From positions 1 to 23,173 of the IMG/VR virus record IMGVR_UViG_3300041809_003391: DNA of 23,173 nt, one strand, 5' to 3'. The translations under genes and the position numbers were made by a program. Under the pieces are notes generated by a model. It worked only from the letters and a program-made list of their open reading frames with translations. It searched no databases and was not told the origin of the DNA. The stretch's first letter is position 1. The number at the start of each line of letters is the position of its first letter. Shown here in pieces: positions 6,294-13,568 of the stretch. The stretch comes from a virus.

Positions 6294-6944
6294 ATGTCGA
6301 CTCCCCAAGAAGATATTGAAGGCCAGCGTATAGCAGCGTTGGAAGAGGCTCTTGGAATAACCTCAGAAACGCCTCAACAAGTCTGCGCAGCGGGTAAACA
6401 GCCAAAGGAACCAATGGTGAGAATGACCTTGCCGCTTTTTCATCGACGCAAAACAATGCTCATAGCCTATCATAGCGGTCACCTAAATCCTTTAGCTCTT
6501 AGGCAGATGGCTGTTGAATTTGAATGCACTGAGGCTGCTTTGCTTGATGATTTGGAAGACCGTGCGAATTGGGAGCCGTTTATCTGGGCGAATCAAGAGG
6601 CTCATGAAGATGGCAAGGCGCTGTTTCATCAGTTGCAGTTGGCTCGGGAAGAAGCCCTTTTTTTGATGAAGACCTGTAAGTCGCCTAATGCTCGGGTTGG
6701 CGCGATTGGCAAGTTTATTGACTCTATTAAAGCCGAGATTGAGGTTGGGCAAAGTTTAGGTTTGTTGCCTAAGCAAATATCGCCGGCGGTTGTTGTGCAG
6801 CAGAATAATGTCATGCAGGTCAATGCTAAGACTGAGACTAAAATAACGATTGATATGACCAAGATGTCTGAAGATGATAGAAAAGCCCTACTACGCGCTG
6901 AAGAGGCTCTCACAAGAGCAGAGACAGCAACTGGCCCACAGTAA
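6294..6944 (+). CDS. Terminase small subunit-like protein
   Basis: ATG 6294 (MSTPQEDIEG) is preferred; a TTG at 6279 overlapping the previous stop is an alternative. The 216-residue product has a helical DNA-binding-like region (NPLALRQMAVEFECTEAALLDDLEDR, about residues 64-89), a helical middle that resembles an oligomerisation core, and a low-complexity tail with VVVQQNNVMQV. Its position directly before, and 71-nt overlap with, the large terminase is the main basis for the name. Small subunits recognise packaging sites and assemble as rings. Sequence divergence in this family is high, so confidence is moderate. Confidence 0.65.
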   Translation: MSTPQEDIEGQRIAALEEALGITSETPQQVCAAGKQPKEPMVRMTLPLFHRRKTMLIAYHSGHLNPLALRQMAVEFECTEAALLDDLEDRANWEPFIWANQEAHEDGKALFHQLQLAREEALFLMKTCKSPNARVGAIGKFIDSIKAEIEVGQSLGLLPKQISPAVVVQQNNVMQVNAKTETKITIDMTKMSEDDRKALLRAEEALTRAETATGPQ

Positions 6945-8364
6945 TCTGCAGTATTACGCACGTTATCTCGGGTACATTGATACTGCTTGGTTTCAAGACG
7001 AATGGTATGAACTGCTTCAGCCACAAAACGACCCAGCACATTTTAGCCCTCTGCCCTGGCATAGTCGAGCGTTAAAGCAGTTCCATTTGGAAGCTCCTCG
7101 GAAACACGCGAAAAGCGAATGCGTCTCCATAAATTATCCTTCCTGGTTAATTGGGAACTTTCCCGAAATTAGAATTGGGATCGTCAGCAAAACCGCTCCT
7201 CTAGCCGAGCAAACTGTTGCGGCCATACGCAACCGGATTGAGAACGATCAGCACTACATCAGCGTTTTTGGCGATCTGAAGCCCAAGACCCCGCAGAAAT
7301 GGACCGATAGCGAATTTTTCGTTAATCGCAAAACCATCAGCAAGTTTCCAACTCTGTATGGCTGCGGTCTCGGCGGCTCATTAACTGGGCGTGGCTTTGA
7401 CCTGATCATTGCCGACGACATCATTGATGAAGAAAACGTTAACACGCCAAATCAGCTTGAGAAAGTCAACCGATGGTTCTTCAAGGTCCTGCTGACAACT
7501 CTGTTTTCGCATGGCGCCACTTTAGTAATTGGGACCCGGTGGCATTACGCAGATCTCTATAATGACTTGATTCAGTCAGTGGAGAAAGGCGGCAAAGGTT
7601 GGCCATTCAAAATCTATAAAGCCATCCAAAACTATGAGGGCGTCGAGAAAGGCGAAGAACCCCAAGTGCTCTGGCCGCAAGTATGGTCTTATGAGCGCTT
7701 GATACAGAAAAAAACCGATATCGGCACGGTTTACTTTAACAGCCAATATCAAAATGACCCGACAGGCATGATGGGTGACCTGCTTAAGTCGGAGTGGCTG
7801 CACCCCTGGAATGAAACAGATAACAACTTTGTGCCCTCGCCTCACTTGCCAAAATACGCCGGTGTGGACCCAGCTCTCGGCGAAGGCGACTTATTCGCAG
7901 TTAGCACCGCGAGCTATGACCGCGTTCTTAATCGGATGTATCTCTATGACGTTTACGCCAAGCTGTTGCCCTATCCCGCTGCAATGCAACTCCTGCTGCA
8001 GCTTCACGGGATCCACAACTATGCTAAGATCTATGTGGAGTCAAACGCTTTTCAAAAAGTAATCATGTACATGCCCCAGCTGCAAGGCCTCCCGATCGTG
8101 CCAACAGTAACCAGCAAAGGCAAAGAAGAAAGACTGATCCCATTAAGCAGCCATTTCGAATCCAGACGTGCAACCCTTAACCCCGCCTGGCCCTATGCGC
8201 AAAGCGAATTCTACCAAGAGTGGGTCCAATTCCCAAGAAGCGCACATGACGACGCTTTAGACTGCGTGGAAGTTATGGCTCGCAACTTGCTTGGCGTCAC
8301 CGCGATGCCTCAAGGAAAAGGCGTAGCTGTAGTTAAGAAAAAGCGACCAATCGAGGATGATTAA
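6874..8364 (+). CDS. terL: Terminase large subunit
   Basis: This is the 496-residue genome-packaging motor and nuclease. The ATPase part has a Walker A-like EAPRKHAKS (residues 73-81, a variant of the APRGHGKS form), Walker B LIIADD (177-182) with following acidic residues, and a VIGTRWH coupling motif (218-224). The C-terminal RNase H-like nuclease has YAGVDPALGEGD (Asp332), IYVESN (Glu389) and HDDALD (Asp459/460/463) as metal ligands. The length is normal for headful-type terminases. The start inside the small-subunit gene (71-nt overlap, frame +1) implies coupling. The stop TAA shares a base with an ATG at 8364, the remnant of the original next gene (see 8349-8378 and 9220-9251). Confidence 0.95.
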   Translation: MIEKPYYALKRLSQEQRQQLAHSNLQYYARYLGYIDTAWFQDEWYELLQPQNDPAHFSPLPWHSRALKQFHLEAPRKHAKSECVSINYPSWLIGNFPEIRIGIVSKTAPLAEQTVAAIRNRIENDQHYISVFGDLKPKTPQKWTDSEFFVNRKTISKFPTLYGCGLGGSLTGRGFDLIIADDIIDEENVNTPNQLEKVNRWFFKVLLTTLFSHGATLVIGTRWHYADLYNDLIQSVEKGGKGWPFKIYKAIQNYEGVEKGEEPQVLWPQVWSYERLIQKKTDIGTVYFNSQYQNDPTGMMGDLLKSEWLHPWNETDNNFVPSPHLPKYAGVDPALGEGDLFAVSTASYDRVLNRMYLYDVYAKLLPYPAAMQLLLQLHGIHNYAKIYVESNAFQKVIMYMPQLQGLPIVPTVTSKGKEERLIPLSSHFESRRATLNPAWPYAQSEFYQEWVQFPRSAHDDALDCVEVMARNLLGVTAMPQGKGVAVVKKKRPIEDD

Positions 8365-8378
8365 TGGAAAAAACTTTG
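8349..8378 (+). repeat. Left copy of a diverged direct repeat flanking a cargo gene
   Basis: Thirty bases spanning the terminase C-terminus (IEDD, stop) and an overlapping ATG with codons for MEKTL. They match 9220-9251 at 26 of 32 aligned columns. Three of the differences are synonymous in the reading frame concerned (GAG/GAA for Glu, AAA/AAG for Lys, TTG/CTG for Leu); the rest fall at the stop/start junction. This is interpreted as the duplicated junction left by insertion of the 8411-9127 cassette. Confidence 0.75.
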
Positions 8379-8414
8379 AAAAACTCTTTCCAAAATAAGG
8401 TTCCCATTGATTAA
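8364..8414 (+). pseudogene. Truncated remnant of the gene now at 9237-9410
   Basis: An ATG overlapping the terminase stop begins a 16-codon ORF (MEKTLKNSFQNKVPID). Its first five residues equal those of the intact gene at 9237, after which the sequence diverges completely. It ends at TAA 8412-8414, overlapping the stop of the minus-strand cargo gene (shared TTAA). It is best read as the 5' stub of the original terminase-adjacent gene cut off by the insertion. Confidence 0.6.
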
Positions 8415-9127
8415 GGATTGGTAATTGTTAGGTTTAGCGGCGCTGTCTGAAAGTTTGGTGGTGTTGTCTGAACTGGGTTGTAATTAGCGACGAATCCAAG
8501 TTCGCCTATAATGTAATATGCCCCTGACGGCACTTGTTCCCCCATACTTGGGAAAATGTTGTCTGAACCCCAGATAAGATTTTGCGTATAGCTTTCGTTA
8601 GGCGCCAAAGTTACATTCCAGTTGTCAAGCGGATAAGCCCCGAATTCCCACGAATAGACTGCATTGTTTGTGCTGTTGTAAACTTGAAAGTTGAAATTTG
8701 AATCTCCGTTTTGGTTGATGAAATTTAGGGTTTGGTTGCTTACGTTAGTAACTGCGAAGGTTATCTCCACGTTCTCTCCTACAACATAAGTGGTCTTGTT
8801 TGCTGTAAGAGTAATTGATAGTTGTAGCCCGTTGGTTACGGAACTTAACGCTGTGATGTTGCTGCCAGCGCTGACAGGTTGATTCTGTTCAGGATTTTGA
8901 GTTGTTGCTGATGTTGGAGTCGACGTAGACGTTGATTGAACTGTTTGGTTTGACGTTGGGGTTTGAAGCGGTACACCAGATAGCGGAGTTGGATTAGGTG
9001 TTGAACCGTCTATCCATGAAGTAAAAAAACCATTTGTGAAACCTACTGCGCTTATTAGCATTATTGCTATCACTGCAACGGCGATTCCAATATTTCTTTT
9101 AAAATGCTGTTTCTTTGGAGTAGTCAT
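8411..9127 (-). CDS. Membrane-anchored BsuPI-like extracellular protein (cargo gene)
   Basis: A 238-residue protein. Residues 14-34 form a signal anchor (NIGIAVAVIAIMLISAVGF), then a Ser/Thr/Pro/Gln-rich stalk runs to ~95, then an Ig-like domain: TTYVVGENVEITFAVTNVS, FQVYNSTNNAVYSWEFG, LAPNESYTQNLIW and PSGAYYIIGELGF. This order resembles the BsuPI (intracellular protease inhibitor) fold, which is common in exported archaeal proteins; inhibition of a protease is not implied. There is an AAGGAGAT ribosome-binding site 9 nt before the ATG. It is antisense to the packaging operon, between terminase and the next viral gene, and flanked by the direct repeat at 8349-8378/9220-9251. Confidence 0.72.
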   Translation of the reverse strand: MTTPKKQHFKRNIGIAVAVIAIMLISAVGFTNGFFTSWIDGSTPNPTPLSGVPLQTPTSNQTVQSTSTSTPTSATTQNPEQNQPVSAGSNITALSSVTNGLQLSITLTANKTTYVVGENVEITFAVTNVSNQTLNFINQNGDSNFNFQVYNSTNNAVYSWEFGAYPLDNWNVTLAPNESYTQNLIWGSDNIFPSMGEQVPSGAYYIIGELGFVANYNPVQTTPPNFQTAPLNLTITNP

Positions 9128-9168
9128 TTACCCAGCATCTCCTTGAAAGTTAATTGTTAGGTCTACAT

Positions 9169-9177
9169 CTATTTATG
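9169..9177 (-). promoter_or_regulatory. TATA-like box for the 8411-9127 gene
   Basis: On the minus strand CATAAATAG lies 42 nt before the ATG at 9127, at a distance allowing a short leader with its AAGGAGAT site. This is consistent with the cargo gene carrying its own promoter. No GTCAA or GTCC palindrome is seen here, unlike the other cargo genes. Confidence 0.45.
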
Positions 9178-9219
9178 ACTACACATTAGAACACTGATTC
9201 CGTTTATTTACGAAAAAAT

Positions 9220-9251
9220 AATCGAAGATGATAGGAATGGAAAAGACTCTG
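9220..9251 (+). repeat. Right copy of the direct repeat flanking a cargo gene
   Basis: Counterpart of 8349-8378. Upstream of the ATG at 9237 it still encodes IIEDD in the old terminase frame, although that frame no longer belongs to any gene here. A 2-nt insertion relative to the left copy separates the former stop from the ATG and creates an AGGA ribosome-binding-like sequence. Confidence 0.75.
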
Positions 9252-9410
9252 CTACTTGCTTGTGCTAAAGACGAAATCGTCAAAGTCCTCGGCTTAGAAG
9301 TCGCGAACGTGAAGATGAGTAAATTACGTTTCAAAATTAACGGCGTCGACTTAATGCGAGATATCGTGATTGATGAAATCGAAATATCCGCTGAAGTTGA
9401 CCCGCCCTAA
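9237..9410 (+). CDS. Small conserved-looking viral protein between terminase and portal
   Basis: A 57-residue protein, MEKTLLLACAKDEIVKVLG and onward, ending IEISAEVDPP. The ATG at 9237 is preferred over one at 9228 because the duplicated junction shows that the ancestral start was this codon, overlapping the terminase stop. A predicted alpha-beta mini-domain with no Cys pair or membrane segment. It is 27 nt upstream of the portal gene and belongs to the packaging operon by position. I do not recognise the family. Confidence 0.6.
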   Translation: MEKTLLLACAKDEIVKVLGLEVANVKMSKLRFKINGVDLMRDIVIDEIEISAEVDPP

Positions 9411-9437
9411 AGTTGAAGAAAAGGAATAGGTGCACAG

Positions 9438-10880
9438 ATGCCTCTCCGCAAAGATCTCTCATTAACTATGCCTAACCCGCTACGCAATGTGCCAAACGCC
9501 GTAGCAGTTTCGCAGCGTGATACAGAGGTTCCGGTTGCTTGGCGTGGCGATTGGAACTTAATGCAGTACGTCAACAACTATAACTTGGCAGCTTCAGGAA
9601 TCGGCTTTGTCAGCAGCCCCTACACGTCACTTTGGGATCGCATCTGGGGAGTCACACCTGTTGAAGACCTGCCCAAGTTCAAGGCTTTATACTCTTTTGT
9701 CCCGCGTATCCAGGCTTCAGTCGACGTCAAAGTTAATTTGGAGATTTCAAACGGGTTCACTTTGGAAGGCGGCACAAACACCTTCCGCGATTTCTTAGAA
9801 GAATGGCTAGAATCCAATGATATGCTTGATACGATGCGGTCGGAAGAGAAAGACGCGCAGGTTTTCGGCACCAGTTATACTGAGCCAGTGATGGATGAAG
9901 ACGGAGCCAAGGTCCTGTGGCTGAAAACCCTTGACCCTGAATATATGCGGATTCGCCAAGATTGCTACAAAAACATTTTCGGCTATGCGCAGCTTAATTC
10001 ATACCCGCCCGTAGTTTTTGACCCTGAAGAAATCTACCGTACCCTCAATAACGTTTCCAGCTGGTTCTTTGAGAACGCCTACGGGACCTCTTCTCTGCGC
10101 AGCATATTGCATGTTCAAGCGCTGATCGATGACTTCCAAGTTGACATGGCTAAGATCATGAAGGTTTACACCAAGCCAATGCTCATCGCTAAGTGCGGTG
10201 GGAACGGTGCACCTGGGATGCCTGAGCCATGGAGCGACCCACAACTAGATGTTATGTCTAACACCCTGGCTTCACGTGATCAAGGCACAGATTTGACTGT
10301 TAGAGGCGACGTCGAGGTCACGCCAATGTCTTCCTTAACCAAGGACTTGAAGGCAGAATGGTGGATCGAATACCTGGAGAGGCAACGTGACAGTCAACTT
10401 GGCGTTCCTAAGATCTTTCTGGGAGAGCCAGAAGGCGCCAACAGAGCCACGGCAGACGTCGTAATGCAGGAGTTCATAACTAGGCTGCGTATGCGGCAGA
10501 AACATCGCAGCGGCGTCTATGAGATGCAGCTTTTCCCATTAATCCTACGCGGCGACTTCCCTGAATCTTTGATCATACCGGATAAGATCCCGAAGATAAA
10601 ATGGAAGCCAATTTGGGAGCCACCCACTGACGTCAAGATGAGCCGCGTCATCGACCTCTACAATAATATGTTGATGGGCGATAAAGAGGCACGTGGCGAA
10701 CTGGGTCTGCCAGAAAAGATCGATGGAGTTTTGAAGTCTGTGCCCGCTCCGGCGCCAATGATGCCTGAAGGACGGCAATTTGAGACACCTGAAGCTCCCA
10801 AGAAAGCGCCTGGCGGGTTTCCAACGAAATTAGTCAAAGACGGAAACGGGGCGTCATACCTTGTGCGAGCTCTGTCTTGA
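9438..10880 (+). CDS. Portal protein
   Basis: The 480-residue dodecameric ring component at the capsid vertex through which DNA is packaged and ejected. Seen in sequence: an SLWDRIWG segment near the N-terminus, the VDVKVNLEISNGF strand, a clip/stem region around GTSSLRSILHVQALIDDFQVDM, and TADVVMQEFITRLRMRQKHR helices typical of the portal wing and stem. The C-terminal ~50 residues are Pro-rich. AGGTG precedes ATG 9438. The last 27 nt overlap the 3' end of a minus-strand cargo gene (10854-10880), so both C-termini share DNA. The call is supported by its place after terminase and before MuF and protease. Confidence 0.88.
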   Translation: MPLRKDLSLTMPNPLRNVPNAVAVSQRDTEVPVAWRGDWNLMQYVNNYNLAASGIGFVSSPYTSLWDRIWGVTPVEDLPKFKALYSFVPRIQASVDVKVNLEISNGFTLEGGTNTFRDFLEEWLESNDMLDTMRSEEKDAQVFGTSYTEPVMDEDGAKVLWLKTLDPEYMRIRQDCYKNIFGYAQLNSYPPVVFDPEEIYRTLNNVSSWFFENAYGTSSLRSILHVQALIDDFQVDMAKIMKVYTKPMLIAKCGGNGAPGMPEPWSDPQLDVMSNTLASRDQGTDLTVRGDVEVTPMSSLTKDLKAEWWIEYLERQRDSQLGVPKIFLGEPEGANRATADVVMQEFITRLRMRQKHRSGVYEMQLFPLILRGDFPESLIIPDKIPKIKWKPIWEPPTDVKMSRVIDLYNNMLMGDKEARGELGLPEKIDGVLKSVPAPAPMMPEGRQFETPEAPKKAPGGFPTKLVKDGNGASYLVRALS

Positions 10881-11530
10881 TCGCCTTAACACCATTATTG
10901 CAAAAGATGTGGAGACAAAAAATAATGTCAGAATTGTTAACATCCAAGGAAACTCAGGAACTGTAGGGGACGTAGAAGAAGCAGTTGCTGTTGGTGTAAG
11001 AGCTGGAGTGGGAGTGGGCGTTGGACTTGAGGTCGGAGCACCCGTGCTTATCACCGAGACCGTACTGTTGATAAGATTTGTGACGTAGGCGTATTCGCCG
11101 TTGGGTGTTACAGCCACACCCTCAGGCTCGTTTCCGACGGGTATCGTCCCCGTCACCGTATTCGACGCCGTGCTAATCAACGAGACTGTATCGACGTATA
11201 CTCCATTTGTTACGTAGGCGTATTCGCCGTTGGGCGTCACAGCCACACCCCAAGGAGTACTTCCAAGAGGTAAGGTTACCGTCGCCGTCACGGTATTCGT
11301 CGCCGTGCTAATCACCGACACCGAATCGCTACCTATGCCATTATTTGTAACATAGGCATATGCGCCATTTGGCGTTATAGCCACACCACAGGACCACCGC
11401 CAACGGTTATCGTTGCCGTTACCGTCTGGGCTCGAACTAGCTGAGGCAATAATGCGAAAGCACAGAACAATAAAAGACCGGTAAGAAGGATACAGCCAAC
11501 TCTCAAAGTCTTTGTTGCCCTACGTTTCAT
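10854..11530 (-). pseudogene. YVTN beta-propeller surface protein with a frameshift (cargo gene)
   Basis: Two minus-strand frames together make one gene. Codons 1-51 (11530-11375) encode a signal peptide (MKRRATKTLRVGC, hydrophobic core, LVRAQ) followed by TVTATITVGGGP. The second frame (11384-10854) starts mid-repeat with GVAITPNGAYAYVTN and continues through two more repeats of the form P-x-GVAVTPNGEYAYVTN with VSxIST between them. It then has a Thr/Pro-rich stalk and a C-terminal anchor (VPEFPW, membrane helix, RRSRQ). One inserted base near 11384-11392 would restore a single ORF and the repeat register. Three YVTN repeats are fewer than a complete propeller, so it may oligomerise or be decayed. 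It is antisense to the portal gene and overlaps its last 27 nt. Confidence 0.72.
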
Positions 11531-11591
11531 TCTTTCACAGACCATCAAATCGTTCGGTATCTACCATGCTTACTCTTGTAAACTGTTTACG

Positions 11592-11645
11592 TTAAAAGGC
11601 TTCTCGTCAAAGTTTCTTGACTGGGTGTAGTCAAAGTTTCTTTAC
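11592..11645 (-). promoter_or_regulatory. Paired GTCAA-N6-TTGAC operators and TATA-like box
   Basis: Two 18-bp near-repeats with a 24-bp period (11605-11622 and 11629-11646). The promoter-proximal one is a palindrome, GTCAAAGTTTCTTGAC (11606-11621); the distal one has TTTAC in place of TTGAC. On the minus strand the proximal site is followed at once by TTTTAA (11592-11597), a TATA-like element 62 nt from the ATG at 11530. The same block, at the same spacing, precedes the beta-helix gene (20057-20120): 24 of 31 aligned positions are identical. The sites also lie just upstream of the + strand MuF-like gene and could affect it. Confidence 0.7.
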
Positions 11646-11679
11646 TAAGCATTCAAGGATGAAGAAAAAGGAGGGGCTT

Positions 11680-11976
11680 GTGCTGCGGATGTATCTGGAT
11701 GCGGTTATCGCCGTTATGGCAGTTAAAAGCTTCCAAGCAGCTATTGTGGATCCGAACATAAAATTCTCTACCTGGCGTTTCCATAATTCTAAGAACCCTA
11801 ACACCTGCCTTAAATGCGAAGATTACGACGGCGACGAATACGAGCTTGAAGACCCTGATGATTTGCTAAGTATTTTTCCGTGGGGAGAATTCGTTGCTGA
11901 CGATACCTTCGCTTGCAATGTGCACCCGAACTGTGGTTGTTTCTGCGTGAAAATCTCAGATCAAATGAAGACTTAA
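11680..11976 (+). CDS. MuF-like minor head protein (C-terminal Cys/His domain only)
   Basis: The frame is open from 11617, but AAGGAGGGG at 11668-11676 best fits the GTG at 11680 or the ATG at 11689; ATG 11659 is also possible. The ~98-residue product ends with TCLKCEDYDGDEYELED, then FPWGEFV, then VHPNCGCFC. That is the C-x2-C plus HPNCxC layout of the MuF/SPP1 gp7 domain found right after portals. Full-length MuF proteins are usually several hundred residues, so this is a minimal form without the N-terminal helical part. The upstream sequence has been replaced by the beta-propeller cassette, so loss of an N-terminal portion by insertion is possible, although mini-MuF proteins also occur. 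Confidence 0.68.
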   Translation: MLRMYLDAVIAVMAVKSFQAAIVDPNIKFSTWRFHNSKNPNTCLKCEDYDGDEYELEDPDDLLSIFPWGEFVADDTFACNVHPNCGCFCVKISDQMKT

Positions 11977-11991
11977 CATTAACAGGAGAAT

Positions 11992-13086
11992 ATGTCCTTG
12001 CCCTTGGAATTAAGTTATGACGTTGACGTGAAAGCCAGCCTGGATGATATCAGGAAAACTGGGATCATCGAAGGTCAAGCGATAGATTCTTCAGTTAACA
12101 AGAATCGTTGGCAGGTTCCTGATGAAGACTTGGATTATTTTGCATCCACTCTTCGGGAAGCTCAGCTGCGAATTAATCACGGGGAAAGTGTTGAGACTGT
12201 AAAAGGCGTAGTCACCAAGAGCAAGCGGGTAGGCGATCAGGTTTTCTTTGAGGCTGAAGTTTCTGGCGATCCGGTGCTTCTGACACAGATTGAAAAGAAA
12301 TATTTACGAATGGTTAGCCCCAGGATTGTCTCAGATAACATTGTCTGCAGCTTATGTAGCGGTAAAACCCGAGACGCCAATATGGTGATGATTCATCTCT
12401 GTGCCGGTGCTTGGGAGATCGTGCATCAACCGCGCTGCGTCGAACTCAGCATCGTCGCTGAGGGTGCTTACGTAAACAATCTTTTCCGTTTCAAAGGGTT
12501 CGCAGCTGCTATGGATGAATCGCAGCGCCAAGGGCTTATTGCCTCTATCTGTAAGTGCACGGATAAGTCGCATTGCCCTTGCGGCCTAAAGGAGTTGAAA
12601 GCAAAGTTACAGCCTGACTTACACGGGCTTAACAACATAATAGGAGAAAAAAATAAAATGAGTTCAGGTGAAAATCAGCCACCAACCGCTCCGACAGCAC
12701 CAGGTGAAAAACCGAAAGCTGGCACGGAATTGACCTACCAACAGCTAGAAGACGAATTAACAAAGAATACAACGCAGATCATGGATGCCTGCAAAGCTGC
12801 AATAGCCGCTTCTGAAAAAACCATAGAAGCAAAGTTGGAAACAACCATAAAAGCAGCCGTTGAAGCCGCCGTTCCTAAACCTCGACCAAACGGGAAAGGC
12901 CAATCAGGACCCGGCATGGGTGCAGGCGCAGGGCTCCCAGGAATCGATGACGCTCAACGCTTAAACAACATGTTTGCATCTAAGGGCAGTTTGAAGAAAG
13001 CTGGGCTCGAATTAGCTGCTGCTGCGAAACGCATGGGCAGCTTAACCGCGGATATAACACATACAGACCCTGAGGAGGCAGAATAA
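11992..13086 (+). CDS. Prohead protease fused to scaffold
   Basis: A 364-residue protein. The N-terminal ~175 residues look like a capsid-maturation protease: GIIEGQAID, LRINHGE with candidate catalytic His63, KGVVTKSKRVGDQVFFEAEV, then ELSIVAEGAYVNN with candidate catalytic Ser153, as in the H...S arrangement of phage serine proteases. Between them lies a Cys/His-rich insert (CSLC at 119-122, then H135, C137, H145, C149), and a further CKCTDKSHCPC follows at 187-197. Residues 223-364 are a Pro-rich linker, a helical coiled-coil-like region and a GSLKKAGLELAAAAKRMG tail, typical of scaffolding protein. AGGAG lies 3 nt before ATG 11992. The catalytic assignment is by motif context only. Confidence 0.72.
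   Translation: MSLPLELSYDVDVKASLDDIRKTGIIEGQAIDSSVNKNRWQVPDEDLDYFASTLREAQLRINHGESVETVKGVVTKSKRVGDQVFFEAEVSGDPVLLTQIEKKYLRMVSPRIVSDNIVCSLCSGKTRDANMVMIHLCAGAWEIVHQPRCVELSIVAEGAYVNNLFRFKGFAAAMDESQRQGLIASICKCTDKSHCPCGLKELKAKLQPDLHGLNNIIGEKNKMSSGENQPPTAPTAPGEKPKAGTELTYQQLEDELTKNTTQIMDACKAAIAASEKTIEAKLETTIKAAVEAAVPKPRPNGKGQSGPGMGAGAGLPGIDDAQRLNNMFASKGSLKKAGLELAAAAKRMGSLTADITHTDPEEAE
12642..12660 (+). promoter_or_regulatory. Internal ribosome-binding site and start for a separate scaffold protein
   Basis: AGGAG at 12642-12646 stands 11 nt before an in-frame ATG (12658) at codon 223 of the protease-scaffold gene. The major capsid gene uses the same spacing (GGAGG at 13629-13633, ATG 13645). An internal start here would give a 142-residue free scaffold (12658-13086), as known for lambda C/Nu3. 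Confidence 0.55.
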
Positions 13087-13088
13087 AG

Positions 13089-13568
13089 ATGAGTTTTGAC
13101 GGTGTAGGACCTAAGGTAATTCCAGATCTAGAGCAGACATTCCTAGCAGATTCAGGCTACACATCACCCAAAGTAGGCGACCCAGTCTACGTCTCAAGCA
13201 ATAACGCAGTCAGCTTATGCGCAGGCGCTAACGCGGCATTCGTCGGCTTTGTCCAGTCAGTGCCTCCAGTAGACACTTTTGGCAATCAACTGCTAAACGT
13301 CTATGTCTTCGGTCACAGGATACGCTGTAAGAACACTTCAGGCGGCACATTATCTGCAGGTGCAGTTGTTGTTTCGGCTAACGGCGGCATAGCCGCTTTG
13401 GCAGCCACTACTGATGCAGCTCTTGGCGCAACACTGACAGCGAATACAACCACAGGGGTAATAACAGCTTCAGGTCTAGCAGCAATCATCAATGCCTTGT
13501 CGAATCGCCGTGGAGTCGTAGTTGTTGGTGGAGCAAATAACGCGCAAGTTCAAATAATCTTCGGGTAA
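13089..13568 (+). CDS. Capsid decoration/stabilisation-like protein
   Basis: A 159-residue, Gly/Ala/Val/Asn-rich, beta-strand protein (VGDPVYVSSNNAV, GFVQSVPPVD, LSAGAVVVSANGGIA, NRRGVVVVGGANNAQVQIIF). The GDPV...AGDVV-like layout recalls the DUF2190/decoration proteins that sit between protease and major capsid protein. A GGAGG motif (GAGGAGGC) overlaps the end of the previous gene and precedes ATG 13089. It probably binds the capsid surface, and the repeated GANNA/AAL segments may mediate trimer contacts. The name depends mostly on position and composition. Confidence 0.62.
   Translation: MSFDGVGPKVIPDLEQTFLADSGYTSPKVGDPVYVSSNNAVSLCAGANAAFVGFVQSVPPVDTFGNQLLNVYVFGHRIRCKNTSGGTLSAGAVVVSANGGIAALAATTDAALGATLTANTTTGVITASGLAAIINALSNRRGVVVVGGANNAQVQIIFG

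Noticed and set aside
8411-9127. Calling the BsuPI-like protein a protease inhibitor
   Set aside because: Only the general fold pattern is visible; the family name comes from one Bacillus protein and does not predict inhibition in archaeal exported proteins.
10861-11088. 75-residue + strand ORF after the portal gene
   Set aside because: It is the antisense of the C-terminal anchor and Pro/Thr stalk of the beta-propeller gene. Its Val/Gly/Ala repeats mirror those codons, so it is not an independent gene.
10854-11700. Possible duplicated junction of portal end and MuF start around the beta-propeller cassette (shared CTTGTGC)
   Set aside because: Only about seven bases agree and the encoded peptides do not match convincingly.
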